Shown: positions 45,001-57,000 of the stretch, piece by piece
Layout: each line of letters starts with the position of its first letter
Position numbering within the stretch: position 1 is the stretch's first letter
From: Bombyx mori
Lineage: Eukaryota > Arthropoda > Insecta > Lepidoptera > Bombycidae
Assembly (NCBI RefSeq): GCF_030269925.1
Contig: NC_085125.1
Location: forward strand, 2,138,501-2,202,500
Reading direction: 5' to 3'
DNA: 64,000 nucleotides
Notes under the pieces: generated by a model
Database searches by the model: none
Told to the model about the DNA's origin: nothing
Seen by the model: only the letters and a program-made list of their open reading frames with translations
Position numbers and translations under genes: made by a program

Positions 45001-48000
45001 AGCTTTCTTTTGTGCTATTAAAAAAAAAATACAGAAAGTTTCTTACAGTAGATTGGGGGGAATAGGGACTAGAGGTAGAATAGGGACAAATCTGGGATGT
45101 CACAATACTTTTGTTGAGTTTATAGAGATTTAACTTTGTTGAACTAAAAATGACTTATTTAGTGTTTAAGAATATTAAATAAATAAATAAATAGTTTGAT
45201 TTTGTCATCAAAGTTTTGTAACTCATTAAAGATGTTAAAAAGCTAATTACCTAAAGTTAGGTGCCCGCCTAACAACTAAATAGTGTCAGCCCTATCGAAA
45301 TATTCTATTGTCTCCTTATTTAACCTGATTCACTCCAAAGCAAAGGTGAATCGGGACAAGCTAGTTTTTTCAGTTTTTGTGTATATTTTGTAATGAACAC
45401 AGTATAATAATAATGCATCGTATATAAAAATTAAGGCCTCCGGAACCATTTTAACCTCGATTTTATTGGTGTTACCCTAAGAAAAACCACTGAAAATTTG
45501 TGTTGGATTTGGAAACGGTCCCGATTACCCCCAATCTACGGTACATATGGTTATACAATGTTATGGGGGAAGAGACCGGATGAGGGTGTGTAAGCAAAGT
45601 TAACATTTCACTCATTTTATTTATAAAAATTTAATATGCTCATGTTCAAATATATTATTGAATACGTTTATCTTACGGAACCCCACTCACCGCCCCTTTT
45701 TTTCCTACCTAACCTGATAGCCTTAAAAGGCTATTTCAGCGTAACCTTAACTAGTAGGTGAGCTCACGGGGCTCAAACCGGAGTGATGCTAACACTGATC
45801 CTAGCAAGAGCAGTGCTTCGCAGAATCTACCACCGGATCGGAAACGCGACCCACTGAGAAGATCCGGCGAGAAACTCAGTGGGCTGTGTCTATGGGTTAA
45901 TTCACTCGTCGAGCCCTTTGTCGCAAGCGACGGGTTCGACGAGGACGGTGACCGGACCACCTCTCCGGGCTCATCCCCGTGGAAGCCAAACTAATATAAT
46001 GTGTGGAGACATTGCACTATCGTCGTGTGTCGTCCAGGGAGCTTCCTGCGCAGCATGCCCCGTCTGCTGCTGGGCTACTCCCGGCTGGGGGTGTGGTGGT
46101 GGGGCGCGGAGTGCGCGGTGGAGAGCTCGGGGGGCGTGGCCTCGTGCCTGCCCGCGGCCGCCGCGCTCGCCGCCGCCAACACGGCCCTGCGCCGCGCCCC
46201 CGTGCTGCTGCAGGCCATGGGGGTCAGGGCCGCCGCTGGACTGCGGCACCTCATGTTCCCGCCTGAAGATGACCCTCTCACAGGTATCTAATACATTGAT
46301 ACGCCTATGAACTTTTGAAATTAAAATTTACTTAATAAATATAATTGCTTATATGGGTGGACGAGCTCACAGCCCACCTGGTGTTAAGTGGTTACTGGAG
46401 CCCATGGACATCTACAACGTAAATGCGCCACCCACCTTGAGATATAAGTTCTAAGGTCTCAGTATAGTTACAACGGCTGCCCCACTCTTCAAACCGAAAC
46501 GCATTACTGCTTCACGGTAAAAATAGGCAGGGCGGTGGTACCTACCCGCGCGGACTCACAAGAGGTCCTACCCCCAGTAATTACGCAAATTGTCATTTTG
46601 CGGCTTTGATTTTTATTACACGATGTTATTCCTTCGTCGTGGTAGTCAATCGTGAACATTTGTTGAGTACGTATTTCATTAGAAAAATTGGTACCCGCCT
46701 GCGGGATTCGAACACCGGTGCATCGCTTCAACACGAATGCACCGGACGTATTATCCTTTAGGCCACGACGACTTCTAAAAGTCTTCTATATGTAAACAAG
46801 CAACGAACCTCTCGCAGAGAACCAAGTGTTTTGGGCTCAGCACGCGGGGCTGCGGCGGCTGGCGCGGAGGCTCCGGCTGCAGCGCTCCGCCGGCTACGTG
46901 ACGCTGGCCGACATCGGGGTGCCCGACCTGGGCTGCGCCAGCCCGCCCGCCGCCGTGCAGCTGGGTGAGTGCCGCCGCCGCTGACGTCGCTCGCTCCACA
47001 ATCATTAGTCGTCCGGGGAACCGGGGTAAATTACCCCAAACGGGGTAAAATGAAATTTTGGGGGGTAAAAATGAAACTTTTGTGAGTAAAAAGTATATAT
47101 TGAAGTGAAACTTCTTTAGAACGATTCAGACTCGATGAAACGAAACGAAAAAAAATTTTTTTTTTTTTTTTCAATATTATCATGTTTATAATATTGAAGA
47201 TGGTAAAAAGAAGCGATTTGGTTTTTTTTTTGTTCTCCGCCATGGGGTAATATCAACTTACACAATAATATTTTGGGGTAAAAATTAAAAAAGTTCCCCG
47301 ACCGCTGCTGTAAACGATCAGATTGTTTGACAAAATTGTTTTTCTCCTACCTACGCCGAAAGTTCGGTTTTCGTCCCGCTGTACAGGGAAGAAAGTGTAA
47401 CTTTTCCTCTCTGGGCACTGACAAGTGCGCATGCGCGTTAGTGTCTACGTCTGCTCTCACGCACCTAAAATTCTCCGCCATTGTTGTGCTCGGGTAATTT
47501 GTAATATTGTGTTTAGTGTAAAAGTGAAATAAACAGAAGGCAATAAAATTGAATAGTGAAGTATTAAACAAAGATGAGTTCATCAGACAGTTCTTATTCA
47601 ATTAGTAGTAGTTTATTTAAAAATTAAAAAACAGTTATTGTTTTCTCCCTTGGTGCACAATGTACTATTGTTAAAGGAGACGGCCTATTTTCTATGGACA
47701 TTTGCCCCACAGCAAAAGTACAGGAGACTCGACCAAAATTGGATCATTGTTTACGGCGGATTTTTAATATCTATTGAGGAACCATTAATGTATTTTATTC
47801 TGCATAGCGGGGTTTAAAAGATATCAACTAAAATGTTGAAAAAAATAACTCCCCAAATAGGTAATTCAGTGAATGAATCGGATGTTGTGTCAATTTTATT
47901 CACTTTTTTTTAAGCCGTCCTCCTGACTGTATTTTGGCGTTGCACGTCTTTTGTGTTTTCCCATATTAAGTATTTAAATATTTTCAAGTTTTACTAAAAA

Positions 48001-51000
48001 TCGTCAAAGAAGCACGTTCACGAACCTCAAATAATTTATAATAATCCACAATTTATATTACATATTACAACTCGAGAATACACGAGCTAAAGAAAATAAT
48101 ACAATGAGGCGACATGTTTTTTTTCAAGTTGGCGCCAAAACTCCAACTTCGCAATCCAGGCAAAATGACACAAGCACGTTCAGTTTACGTAAACTTCAAC
48201 AGAAGAAATAAAGAGAAAAAGGTCGTTTTCCAATTACAGCACAAGAGCGCATTATGCGGCATAATGCATAATGTTCAACTAAGATTCAGCATAATTCGGC
48301 ATTGTGCGTCACTGAGTCGCATTATGCTCTGTAATTAACCATTACTTAATGGTAGTTTTCCAATTACAGAGCATAATGCGACTCAGTGACGCACAATGCC
48401 GAATTATGCTGAAGCTTAGTTGAGCATTATGCCGCATAATGCGCTCTTGTGCTGTAATTGGAAAACGGCCAAAGCATGCCTGACTTTAAGTACAGTCATT
48501 AAAGTGCTTTTTAATCACACCAATTTGCAATCCCCGCTTGGCACGTTAGTGTCGAATGTACAGTTAGTATTTAATTATATGTTATTTTAGTTAAACAACT
48601 TTTTTAGGTCTCCGGGGCTAATTATCGAAACGACTTGGGGCAGAAATTAGCCTTTTTCCTTTTAAGTTTTCATCAAACAATAGCTTAAACCAGTGATGGG
48701 CAAAGTACGGCCCGCGGAAATATTTAATCCGGCCCGTCGAGAGTCCATCCATCGTAAATATTCTAGTCAGCATTTTGGCGCGTAAAATAAAATCTGACGT
48801 TTATAATTGAAAAACTTCGAAATTTTAATGAAAGTAATTCGTCAGGGGTGTTTTGAGCTTTCATTATCTCATAATTAACTTGCCATCGTTATAATTATCT
48901 AGGCAGTTTGTCACAGGTATTAGTTAATTTATTAGAAAAAAAAACATTTTTCTATAATTCTGGCCCTCCTATAAAATTTCTTAAACTTTGTGGCCCGCCA
49001 TTAAAAATGTTTGCCGACCACTGGCTTAAACGATGAAACCAAAGACCTAACAAAGTTTGTTAACTTGCCCGTAGATTCTCCTCCGGTTTTCTCCTCGGTT
49101 TTCTCCTCGCCGTAACAAGACGTCGTGTCGAGCAATGACTGAGAGATCTAGTTTGACAAACACCCCCATACACGTTCAAACTTGTTTGTCAAACACGCCG
49201 TCAATCAAGATTTCCATCAAGCACGTTAAACGCGTGGACTGTTTGACGACGCGTCAAACAAGGCTGCATAATCACTACATAGTATAAAACAAAGTCGCTT
49301 CCTCTGTCCCTATATCTGTCTGTCCCTATGTATGCTTAAATCTTTAAAACTACGCAACGGATTTTGATGCGGTTTTTTTTAATAGATAGAGTGATTGAAG
49401 AGGAAGGTTTATATGTATAATAACATCCATTAAATAGTGGAGAAATCAATAATAAATTACAGTTTCCGAAGCGAAGCGAGGGCGGGTTGCTAGTGTCAAA
49501 TAATTTGACAAACACGCAAAATCTGACAAACAATTTGATCGTTTACAGGGCGCCCAACGAAAATGAATTTTTATTCCATATCTATTCGTTAGTAAACTAA
49601 GAGGCTATTCTAGCTATGCTTTGGTAGGTAGGTGAGCTCACTGACTCAACCTGACAAAATTTATTTAACACTAGCCCTAGCAAGAGCAGTGTTCCGCAGA
49701 ATCTAACGCCGGATCGGACAAATAACGCCATCTACCGAGTCCTACTCTAAACGAACACATAGTTTTGTAAAAAAATTGTAACTCTGAAGATTAATGATTT
49801 AATCTTAGTTAATGTCCAAGTGAGTGACAAGATCGACTTCATTTCATGTCATGTTTCATATTAATGAACTTCATTTCATTTCATAATAACATTTTTCATA
49901 TAAAAAAGTTTTCATTGAAATTAAAATAAGACTAGAAGGTCTGAGTTACCAGATCATGAAATCGCTTAAAAAAAAACATTATTAGAGGCGTTCCGAATAC
50001 ATTACAGTATTTGTGGTGGGTCGTTAACTCGACCACCTATTGAAGCAATAGCAAATAGAATAAACAGCTGCATAGTCTTCGCCTGTTCATAAATATAGTT
50101 TGGTCGTCTGATAGATAATGCTTTAGGCATAAAGTCCGCCAAAGGAATGCATCTACCACAGGACTTTCTACGCTTTCTGTGGTAGGCAGCGGCCTGGTTC
50201 TGCCCCTGGCATTGCTGAAGTCCATGGGCGACGGTACCCACTCACCATTAGGTGGGCCGTATGCTCGTCTGCCTACAGGGGCAATAAAGAATAAAACAAA
50301 CAACCCTTAATTGATTGGTAGATAATGCTTCAGGTATGAAATCCGCCAATACAAGGTTTACAAAATAAATTATAAGGTTAATTTCTATTTCTACTATACT
50401 TTTAAGAGAGAAGTAAATAAATAAATATGTAAATAATACATGAAACGTAATAAATAAATAATATTTCTAGTGCCACAACGCAAGAAGAAAGAAATATGCG
50501 GCATCGCGAAACCGGTCCCCGACACGTCGCCCGCGGACAACAGCGCGCGGCTCCGGTCGCCCATAGAGTCGCACTTCGCCGTGACGCCGACTGGGCCCAG
50601 CGCGCACGGCTCGCCGGCCAACGGCTTCACCAGCGCCGACGGCGGCCGCCTCCTCCGCGAGGAGCTGGACTACCTCGACGCCAGCGAACCCCCCAGGACC
50701 GCCCCCGCCGACGACGACCTCGTCCCCATACATTCCGCCTCCGCGAGCTTCGAAGACTTAAAGCATTCCAACGACGACTCCTTAACGAATCCAACGCCGG
50801 CACGCGACGATATTGATTCGAAACTAACCAAAAACAATTCGAGTAAAGAATCGATAGTCGACATAGTGTTGGTCAACGATAATATCGATATGAAGAGTTC
50901 GATGTGTAGTGATGTCGCGCCGGTGCACTGGAGTAAGTCGATGGACCGGCTCGGCGAGCTCCTGAGTCCGGCCGAGGAGACCATATCGATGTTCACGCAG

Positions 51001-54000
51001 CTGAGCGACAAGCTGAGCGAGGTGTCCGCGGCCGAGGGGGACAGCGGCGTCGACACGGCGCACGTCTCCGACGACGAAGCCTGCAGGCCAGAGGTGAGCC
51101 CACTAGTTGCCTTGTCATTATTATTATTATTTTTTAAGGGATTTTATGACCTGGTAACTAAGACCTTTATGTCATGTTTTATTTTAATTTAAATTCATAT
51201 TTTTATGAAAAATGATAATATGGAGTGAAATTAAATGAAATGCGATGAAATGATATGGGATTAAATATAATCTCAGTAAAATGGTCGTCATTTACTGAGA
51301 TTTGTTCTGTGGAGTTTTTGGAGGATCCCGAGAAGCTACGTTCAGCGGCTTTGTTCCATTTTCCCATATTTGTGCACTTTTACACATATTAAACAGTTAA
51401 TAAACCACCATTATTACACATTTAAACCTGAAGAAACACTAAATGGACAAAATAAAACAAATCACACAACTTCACTCCTCGCGCTCCCGCCAAAAAGTCT
51501 GGCTAGTCATTAACACTGCTAGTATTGCCAGACTGTTGTCGCTTTGTTTCGAAGTGTGTGCATCCACAATTTCGCCGTTAACGAGCACACGGACCACCTG
51601 ATGGTGAGTGGTTGCCGTCGCCCATGGACTTCAGGAATGCCAAGGGCAGAGCCAAGCCGCTGTCTACTTTTGAAATTGAAGGATATAGAAGGAAATTGAA
51701 GGATAATTTGACAATTTCCATTTTAGAAATGGACGATACTGGACCTGCAGTTCGGCATCCCGCTATTCGACGAGGCGCTTTGCGAGTCCGTGTGCGGCAG
51801 CGTGGTGGGCTGTGTGGCGGCGCCAGACGTGTGAGTACTCATGAGTATTCATGAGTCAACATGAGTCAACAACCACTCCACTACAAGTGGATATCAACTA
51901 AATACTAGTAATACTACTTAATGCAAATTTAAGACATATATGGTTTCCTCGTGGATACCATTATGAGAACTGGACTAAATTGAAATGGGTCCACACGGGA
52001 AGCGTCAGCTTTCTAATAAAAAAAGATTTTTTTATTTTTATTTCTTAGGTGGGTGGACGAGCTCACAGCCCACTTGGTGCTAAGTGGTTACTGGAGCCCA
52101 TAGACATCTACAACGTAAATGCGCCACCCACCTCGAGATAAGTTCTAAAGTCTCCACTATAATTACAACGGCTGCCGCGCCCTTCAAACCGAAACGCATT
52201 ACTGCTTCACGGCAGAAATAGGCAGGGCGGTGGTACCTACCCGCGCGAACTCACAAGAGGTCCTACCATCAGTAAGAAATCATCAAAATCGATCCAAAAG
52301 TTATGAGGTAACATACATAAAAAAAAGCATACAGTCGAATTGAGAACCTCCTCCTTTTTTGAAGTCGCCTAAAAAGGAAAACGATTAATGCAAATGAAGC
52401 TAAAGTTGTTTTTCCTTCCCCAGGCTGGACAAAATCAAGGAGGACAATGAGTTCATACGTGCCGATGTCCTCAAGTTCGTGTCTCAGTGTCAGGTAAGCT
52501 CGACCCTGTGTTTTATTTATTGTTTAGACAAGGGAACGAGGTCATGGCCCGCCTGGTGTTAGGTTACCGGAGTCCATAGACATCAACACCCCCGCCCTGC
52601 CTGTTTCTGCCGTGAAGCAGTAATGCGTTTCGGTTTGAACGATTTATTGATTTTAGAACTTATATCTTAAGGTGGGTGGCGCATTTACGCTGTAGATGTC
52701 TATGGGCTCCAGTAACCACTTAACACCAGGTGGACTGTGAGCTCGTACACCCATTTTAACAATTAAAAATATATTATGTGTTCCGTTTGACGTCCGAAGT
52801 CCATTATGAGAGTACATCGTATGATTTCCACTGCAGGTCGCTAAATTTGACTACTTCCGTTTCCTAAGTCCCGCCTACAGCGCCCTCTATAACGTCTGGA
52901 ACCGAACGCCATATTTGTCATTGTTGCGTCGTTTTTTCCCACGTGCAGTCGTTAATATTTAAAAAAGTTAATAGTTTAAAATGTTATAAGCAACTTTCGA
53001 GATTTAAAGTAGAAAGTTTGTTTCAAACAAGTGTTATGATTATCTTCCGTTTCGTGAAACCTCCAAGGCTCTACAATGAGTGACGAGGTCATCGCGCCTT
53101 TTCAAAGTAAAACTTAAGTGAGGATAGTTCTTCGACTTCTTGGGATATTTCTTCGGGTTCGTCGGAAAATAAAGACTAGGGACCAGCAAGAAAACTTCGA
53201 AAGCGTGACTGGTCACGAGATCTGAATAAAAGGTTTGACTTACTGTCTCAATAATGGGTGAGTCATGTGAATAATATTTTAACTTCGAATCATGCTATTG
53301 CTGGTTGTGCACCAGTGGTCCCGCCTTTACACTTACAAATACCAACATCTTATAATAATAAAGTGTCTGATCTGGTTTCAACCTCCAATCGAAATTCGAC
53401 AACTACGAACAGTTTTTACGCTCGCTACCAGACCGTACGTTACCAGAAGCGTAGGTTTTGAGATTTGAGCGTTTCTATAAAAGAACTAGATATTGATGTG
53501 CCTTTGGAAAACATACAGCATTGTATTATGAAGAAGCAGTGTGTACTTAGCTTAAATTCCTTGTCTATGTCCAACCATAGACAGTCAATTTAGTTCCATC
53601 TTTAGCCGCTAGGTGCTGCCAGCAAGTATAAAGGAAGCGCAGCCATCTTTGATCTTCATAGCGTTGTGTACTTTCGTACTGTGAAGTCGCAAATCCACAA
53701 ATATTTATTCGAGTTCTTATTAATTGCAAAAAATATTTATTTTGTGGTTCTATGAGTGTTATTTTGCAATCATTACGAGTATTATTTACCAATCCTATCA
53801 TCGGACGCCATGAATCACGCGTCATCTGTTGGAGGTGATGGTGAGTCAAGCTCCATAATTTCCGAGAGGGAAGATGTCCAGGCGAGACGCGATGGAGACG
53901 CCTCGCGTTCGAACAGCTCGTCAAGCGAAAAAGAACAAAAGGAGTCTCTGCGTAAGAAACGACGGGATTCAAAGGTAACGGTCGATCTTCGAATCGGCTC

Positions 54001-57000
54001 GTTATCCCACCAGGTCAGTGACGTTGTAAATTTTATAATGCATCAACTGTGTGTAACAATTGAATGTAACGAAAATTGTTGTAAACAAATTGATCTCGTC
54101 AATACGGAAATTTTGACAAAAACACAACAGATTTAAACTAATAATCTTTGTAACATAATTACTGAAAACTTTGGCAAATCGTCGTACAAGTTATCCGTAA
54201 AAGCGTCTTAAATTGTATGCGGAAAAAAAAAAAAGGGGCCGTATGGATAAAAATAAGACGTCAAAGTTTAATTTCCGTGATCTCTAACAAAGTATCCTGT
54301 TGCCAACGCACCACTCATTGAGGAATTTTTGTTTGATAATACTAAATTGAAATCTATTAAGTCCCTCGGAGGGCTACAATCCTATTTGTCACAACCTCGT
54401 ACAAAAGGCAAGCCAAACATTATAAACAATTATAGTCTGTAACATCTGGCACAATCCAGAGGGGGCAATTGAAGACACCGACGGGAGGCACTGAGTGCCA
54501 CCAAAATTGTAATAATTTGTAAACCATGTATGATTACCAAATACCGTAAAAAAAAAAAAAAAAAAACAAAAAAAAAAAAAAAAAGCGACGGATCAATGCG
54601 TCCAATTTTCGATTTTCGAGAGTTGAACAAGGTCGTAAAGATAAAACACCTAACTGTTTTCGGACACCTCGGTACCAAACTTTCTCCACCCAGGGGACTG
54701 GATGATAAAATTGAACATTTCTCAGGAATATTTTTCTAGTATCGGTCGCAAAATTTCGTCGATACTTCTTGAGGATCAGTACCAAGGTACCAGTATCAGT
54801 ACCTTCAGGAAGGAATCGGTACCTTCTTATGAGTTAGTATGAAATGACATGCCTACCCTTCTACCTTCAGGAAGGAATCGGTACCTTCTTATGAGTTAGT
54901 ATGAAATGACATGCCTACCCTTCTACCTTCAGGAAGGAATCGGTACCTTCTTATGAGTTAGTATGAAATGACATGCCTACCCTTCGGTCTGGCTTCAGAG
55001 CCACACCTTTTTGCTTCTATAACATGCGGGTCGCAGAGACCTCGCGTGCAAAGGGAACTCGAGTGCTAGTGTCTACTAGACGACTTCCTTTTGGTCGACC
55101 AAGACGAATCCAAGTTGAAACTTCAGGCTGCAGAAGCTGTGAAGCTTTTGGATTAACCTTTTTTGCTTCCATAACATGCTGGGTCGCAGAGACCTTGCGT
55201 GCAAAAGGAACTCGAGTGCTAGTCTTCCTAGACGACTTCCTTTTGGTCGACCAAGACAAATCCAAGTTGAAACTTCAGGCTGCAGAAGCCGTGAAGATTT
55301 TGGATTATCTGGGCTGGCATGTCAATTTCCATTATGTAGGGTGCTCGGTCGCTCGGTCGCGGAGACATTGCGTGCAAAGTAGAGTGCTAGCTTACCTACA
55401 CGACTTAATCTTGTTTCACCAAGACAAATAAACGTTTTTGTTCCCATAGCATGCTCGGTCGCGGAGACCTTGCGTACATAGGGAAGTCAAATGTTAACGT
55501 ACCTACGCGACTTTCTCTCGGTCCTTGAAGACAAATACACCTTTTTGCTTCCATAGCATGCTCGGTCGCGGAGACATTGCGTGCAAAGTCGAAGTGCTAG
55601 CTTACCTACACGACTTGATCTTGTTTCACCAAGACAACTAAACTTTTTTGCTCCCATAACATGCTCGGTCGCGAAGACCTTACGTACATAGGGAAGTCAA
55701 ATGTTAACCTACCTACGCGACTTTCTCTTGGTCCATGAAGACAAATACACCTTTTTTGCTTGCATAGCATGCTCAGTCACGGAAACATTGCGTGCAAAGG
55801 GATGTTGAGTGTTATCCCACCTACGCAAGTCCCTCCTGGTCCATCAAAAGAAGTCCAAGTTGAGTCTTCAGGCCACATAAGCTGTGAAGCTCTTTGATTA
55901 TTTGGGCTGCCAAGTCAGCCTTACAAAAAATCAATTAGTACACTGGTTCAAGAGATGACATGGCTAGGGATTCGATGAAAAATTGCGAGAAATAAAGTGG
56001 CCACTCAACAACATTCTAGCTCAAACTCTGACGGAATTACATCACTCTATGTTAACTTGCAAATTTTCTTGCGAAGTTTCAAGAAAAAAAAAAAAAAAAA
56101 AAAAAAAAAAACAACCCCGTACAGGCCATCCTGCATGTGTTAACAATTAAATGCAGTGCTGACGCGGAGCCACATGTCAGACATTGCCGATACACAAAAC
56201 CAACCATTTCCTGGCAACGGAAGCTTCGGACATGTGTACGGGTTACAAATGCAGTGCTGACGCGGAGCCACATGTCAAACATTGCCGAGACACAAAACCA
56301 ACCATTTCCTGGCAACGGAAGCTTCGGATATGGGTAGGGGTTACAATTAGACAAAATATTAACGTCCTGTCTGTGGTCAGCTCAACAACTGAAACGGCTC
56401 AACCACAAAAGAGCTATTTGCAATGGTAGTGACAATCAAAATGAATCTGAAAGTATTTCACTAGCGGTTGACCTTTCGATTTTTAAACTAAGCGATAAGT
56501 TCAAGATAACTGTCAGCTTATAATCTCTCGGGGAGATACAACATCGTAGCCGATAGGCTATCACGAGGAAATCAACCTGTGAAATGGCACTTTTTACCAC
56601 AAGTGACCACAAAAGTTTTTCGAAAGTGGGGTCATCCGGATATAAACCCATTCGCCGACCAAAATTGGATACCTTCAGCAGACCGTAGAGGATGCAACTA
56701 GCATGGAGAATTCCTCCTCTCAACCTTTTCCCCAGAGTACTGACTCACTTCAACAGTGTCTAGGGAACCTACCTGGTAGTGTTTCCAGACTGAGCGAAAG
56801 CATTTGGGTTTCCAAGCCCTCAGATCCCGAACGCTAGATAACTCGCACGAAATCCAAAACCTGCCTCCTCCACAGGGTAAACATTAACCCTGAAAGCTTA
56901 GAAACGGGGGGGGGGGGTTGTACAAATAATAGACTGGTCTACACAGGAGAAGATTTATTGAAAATAAGCTGGTGTCAATCCACTTTGCCAGCATACTTAC

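Larger units (their letters stand above)
47305..49560. repeat. Possible composite element with GTTTGACA subterminal motifs
   Basis: GCTGTAAACGATCAGATTGT (47307) and, inverted, CAATTTGATCGTTTACAGGG (49530) bracket 2.2 kb. Many TGTCAAAC/GTTTGACA words cluster at 49150-49262 and 49495-49530. The interior holds a foldback, a hAT and a Helitron, so this may be an older transposon filled with younger ones. No transposase seen. Confidence 0.35.
54588..55870 (+). pseudogene. DIRS-A reverse transcriptase remnant
   Basis: Conserved RT blocks in order: [18 protein letters not shown] (54588), [19 protein letters not shown] (54967), and [18 protein letters not shown] then LDYLGWHVN (~55216-55325), containing the catalytic LDD motif. 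The CLPFGLA and YLDDF..V.QD wording is DIRS-like rather than gypsy. Broken by stops, frameshifts and tandem repeats. Confidence 0.8.

Noticed and set aside
50496..50816. Arg-rich 106-codon ORF
   Set aside because: Shadow of FAM91A1 exon 16 in another frame; the exon 16 frame fits the phases on both sides.
53565..53972. 135-codon minus-strand ORF and its near-identical C-terminal match on the plus strand at 58132-58344
   Set aside because: The shared peptide arises because both lie in the inverted terminal repeats of DIRS-A; not a gene pair.
54430..54785. Phe-rich and Lys-rich ORFs around 54549-54583
   Set aside because: Produced by an A-rich simple-sequence run inside DIRS-A.
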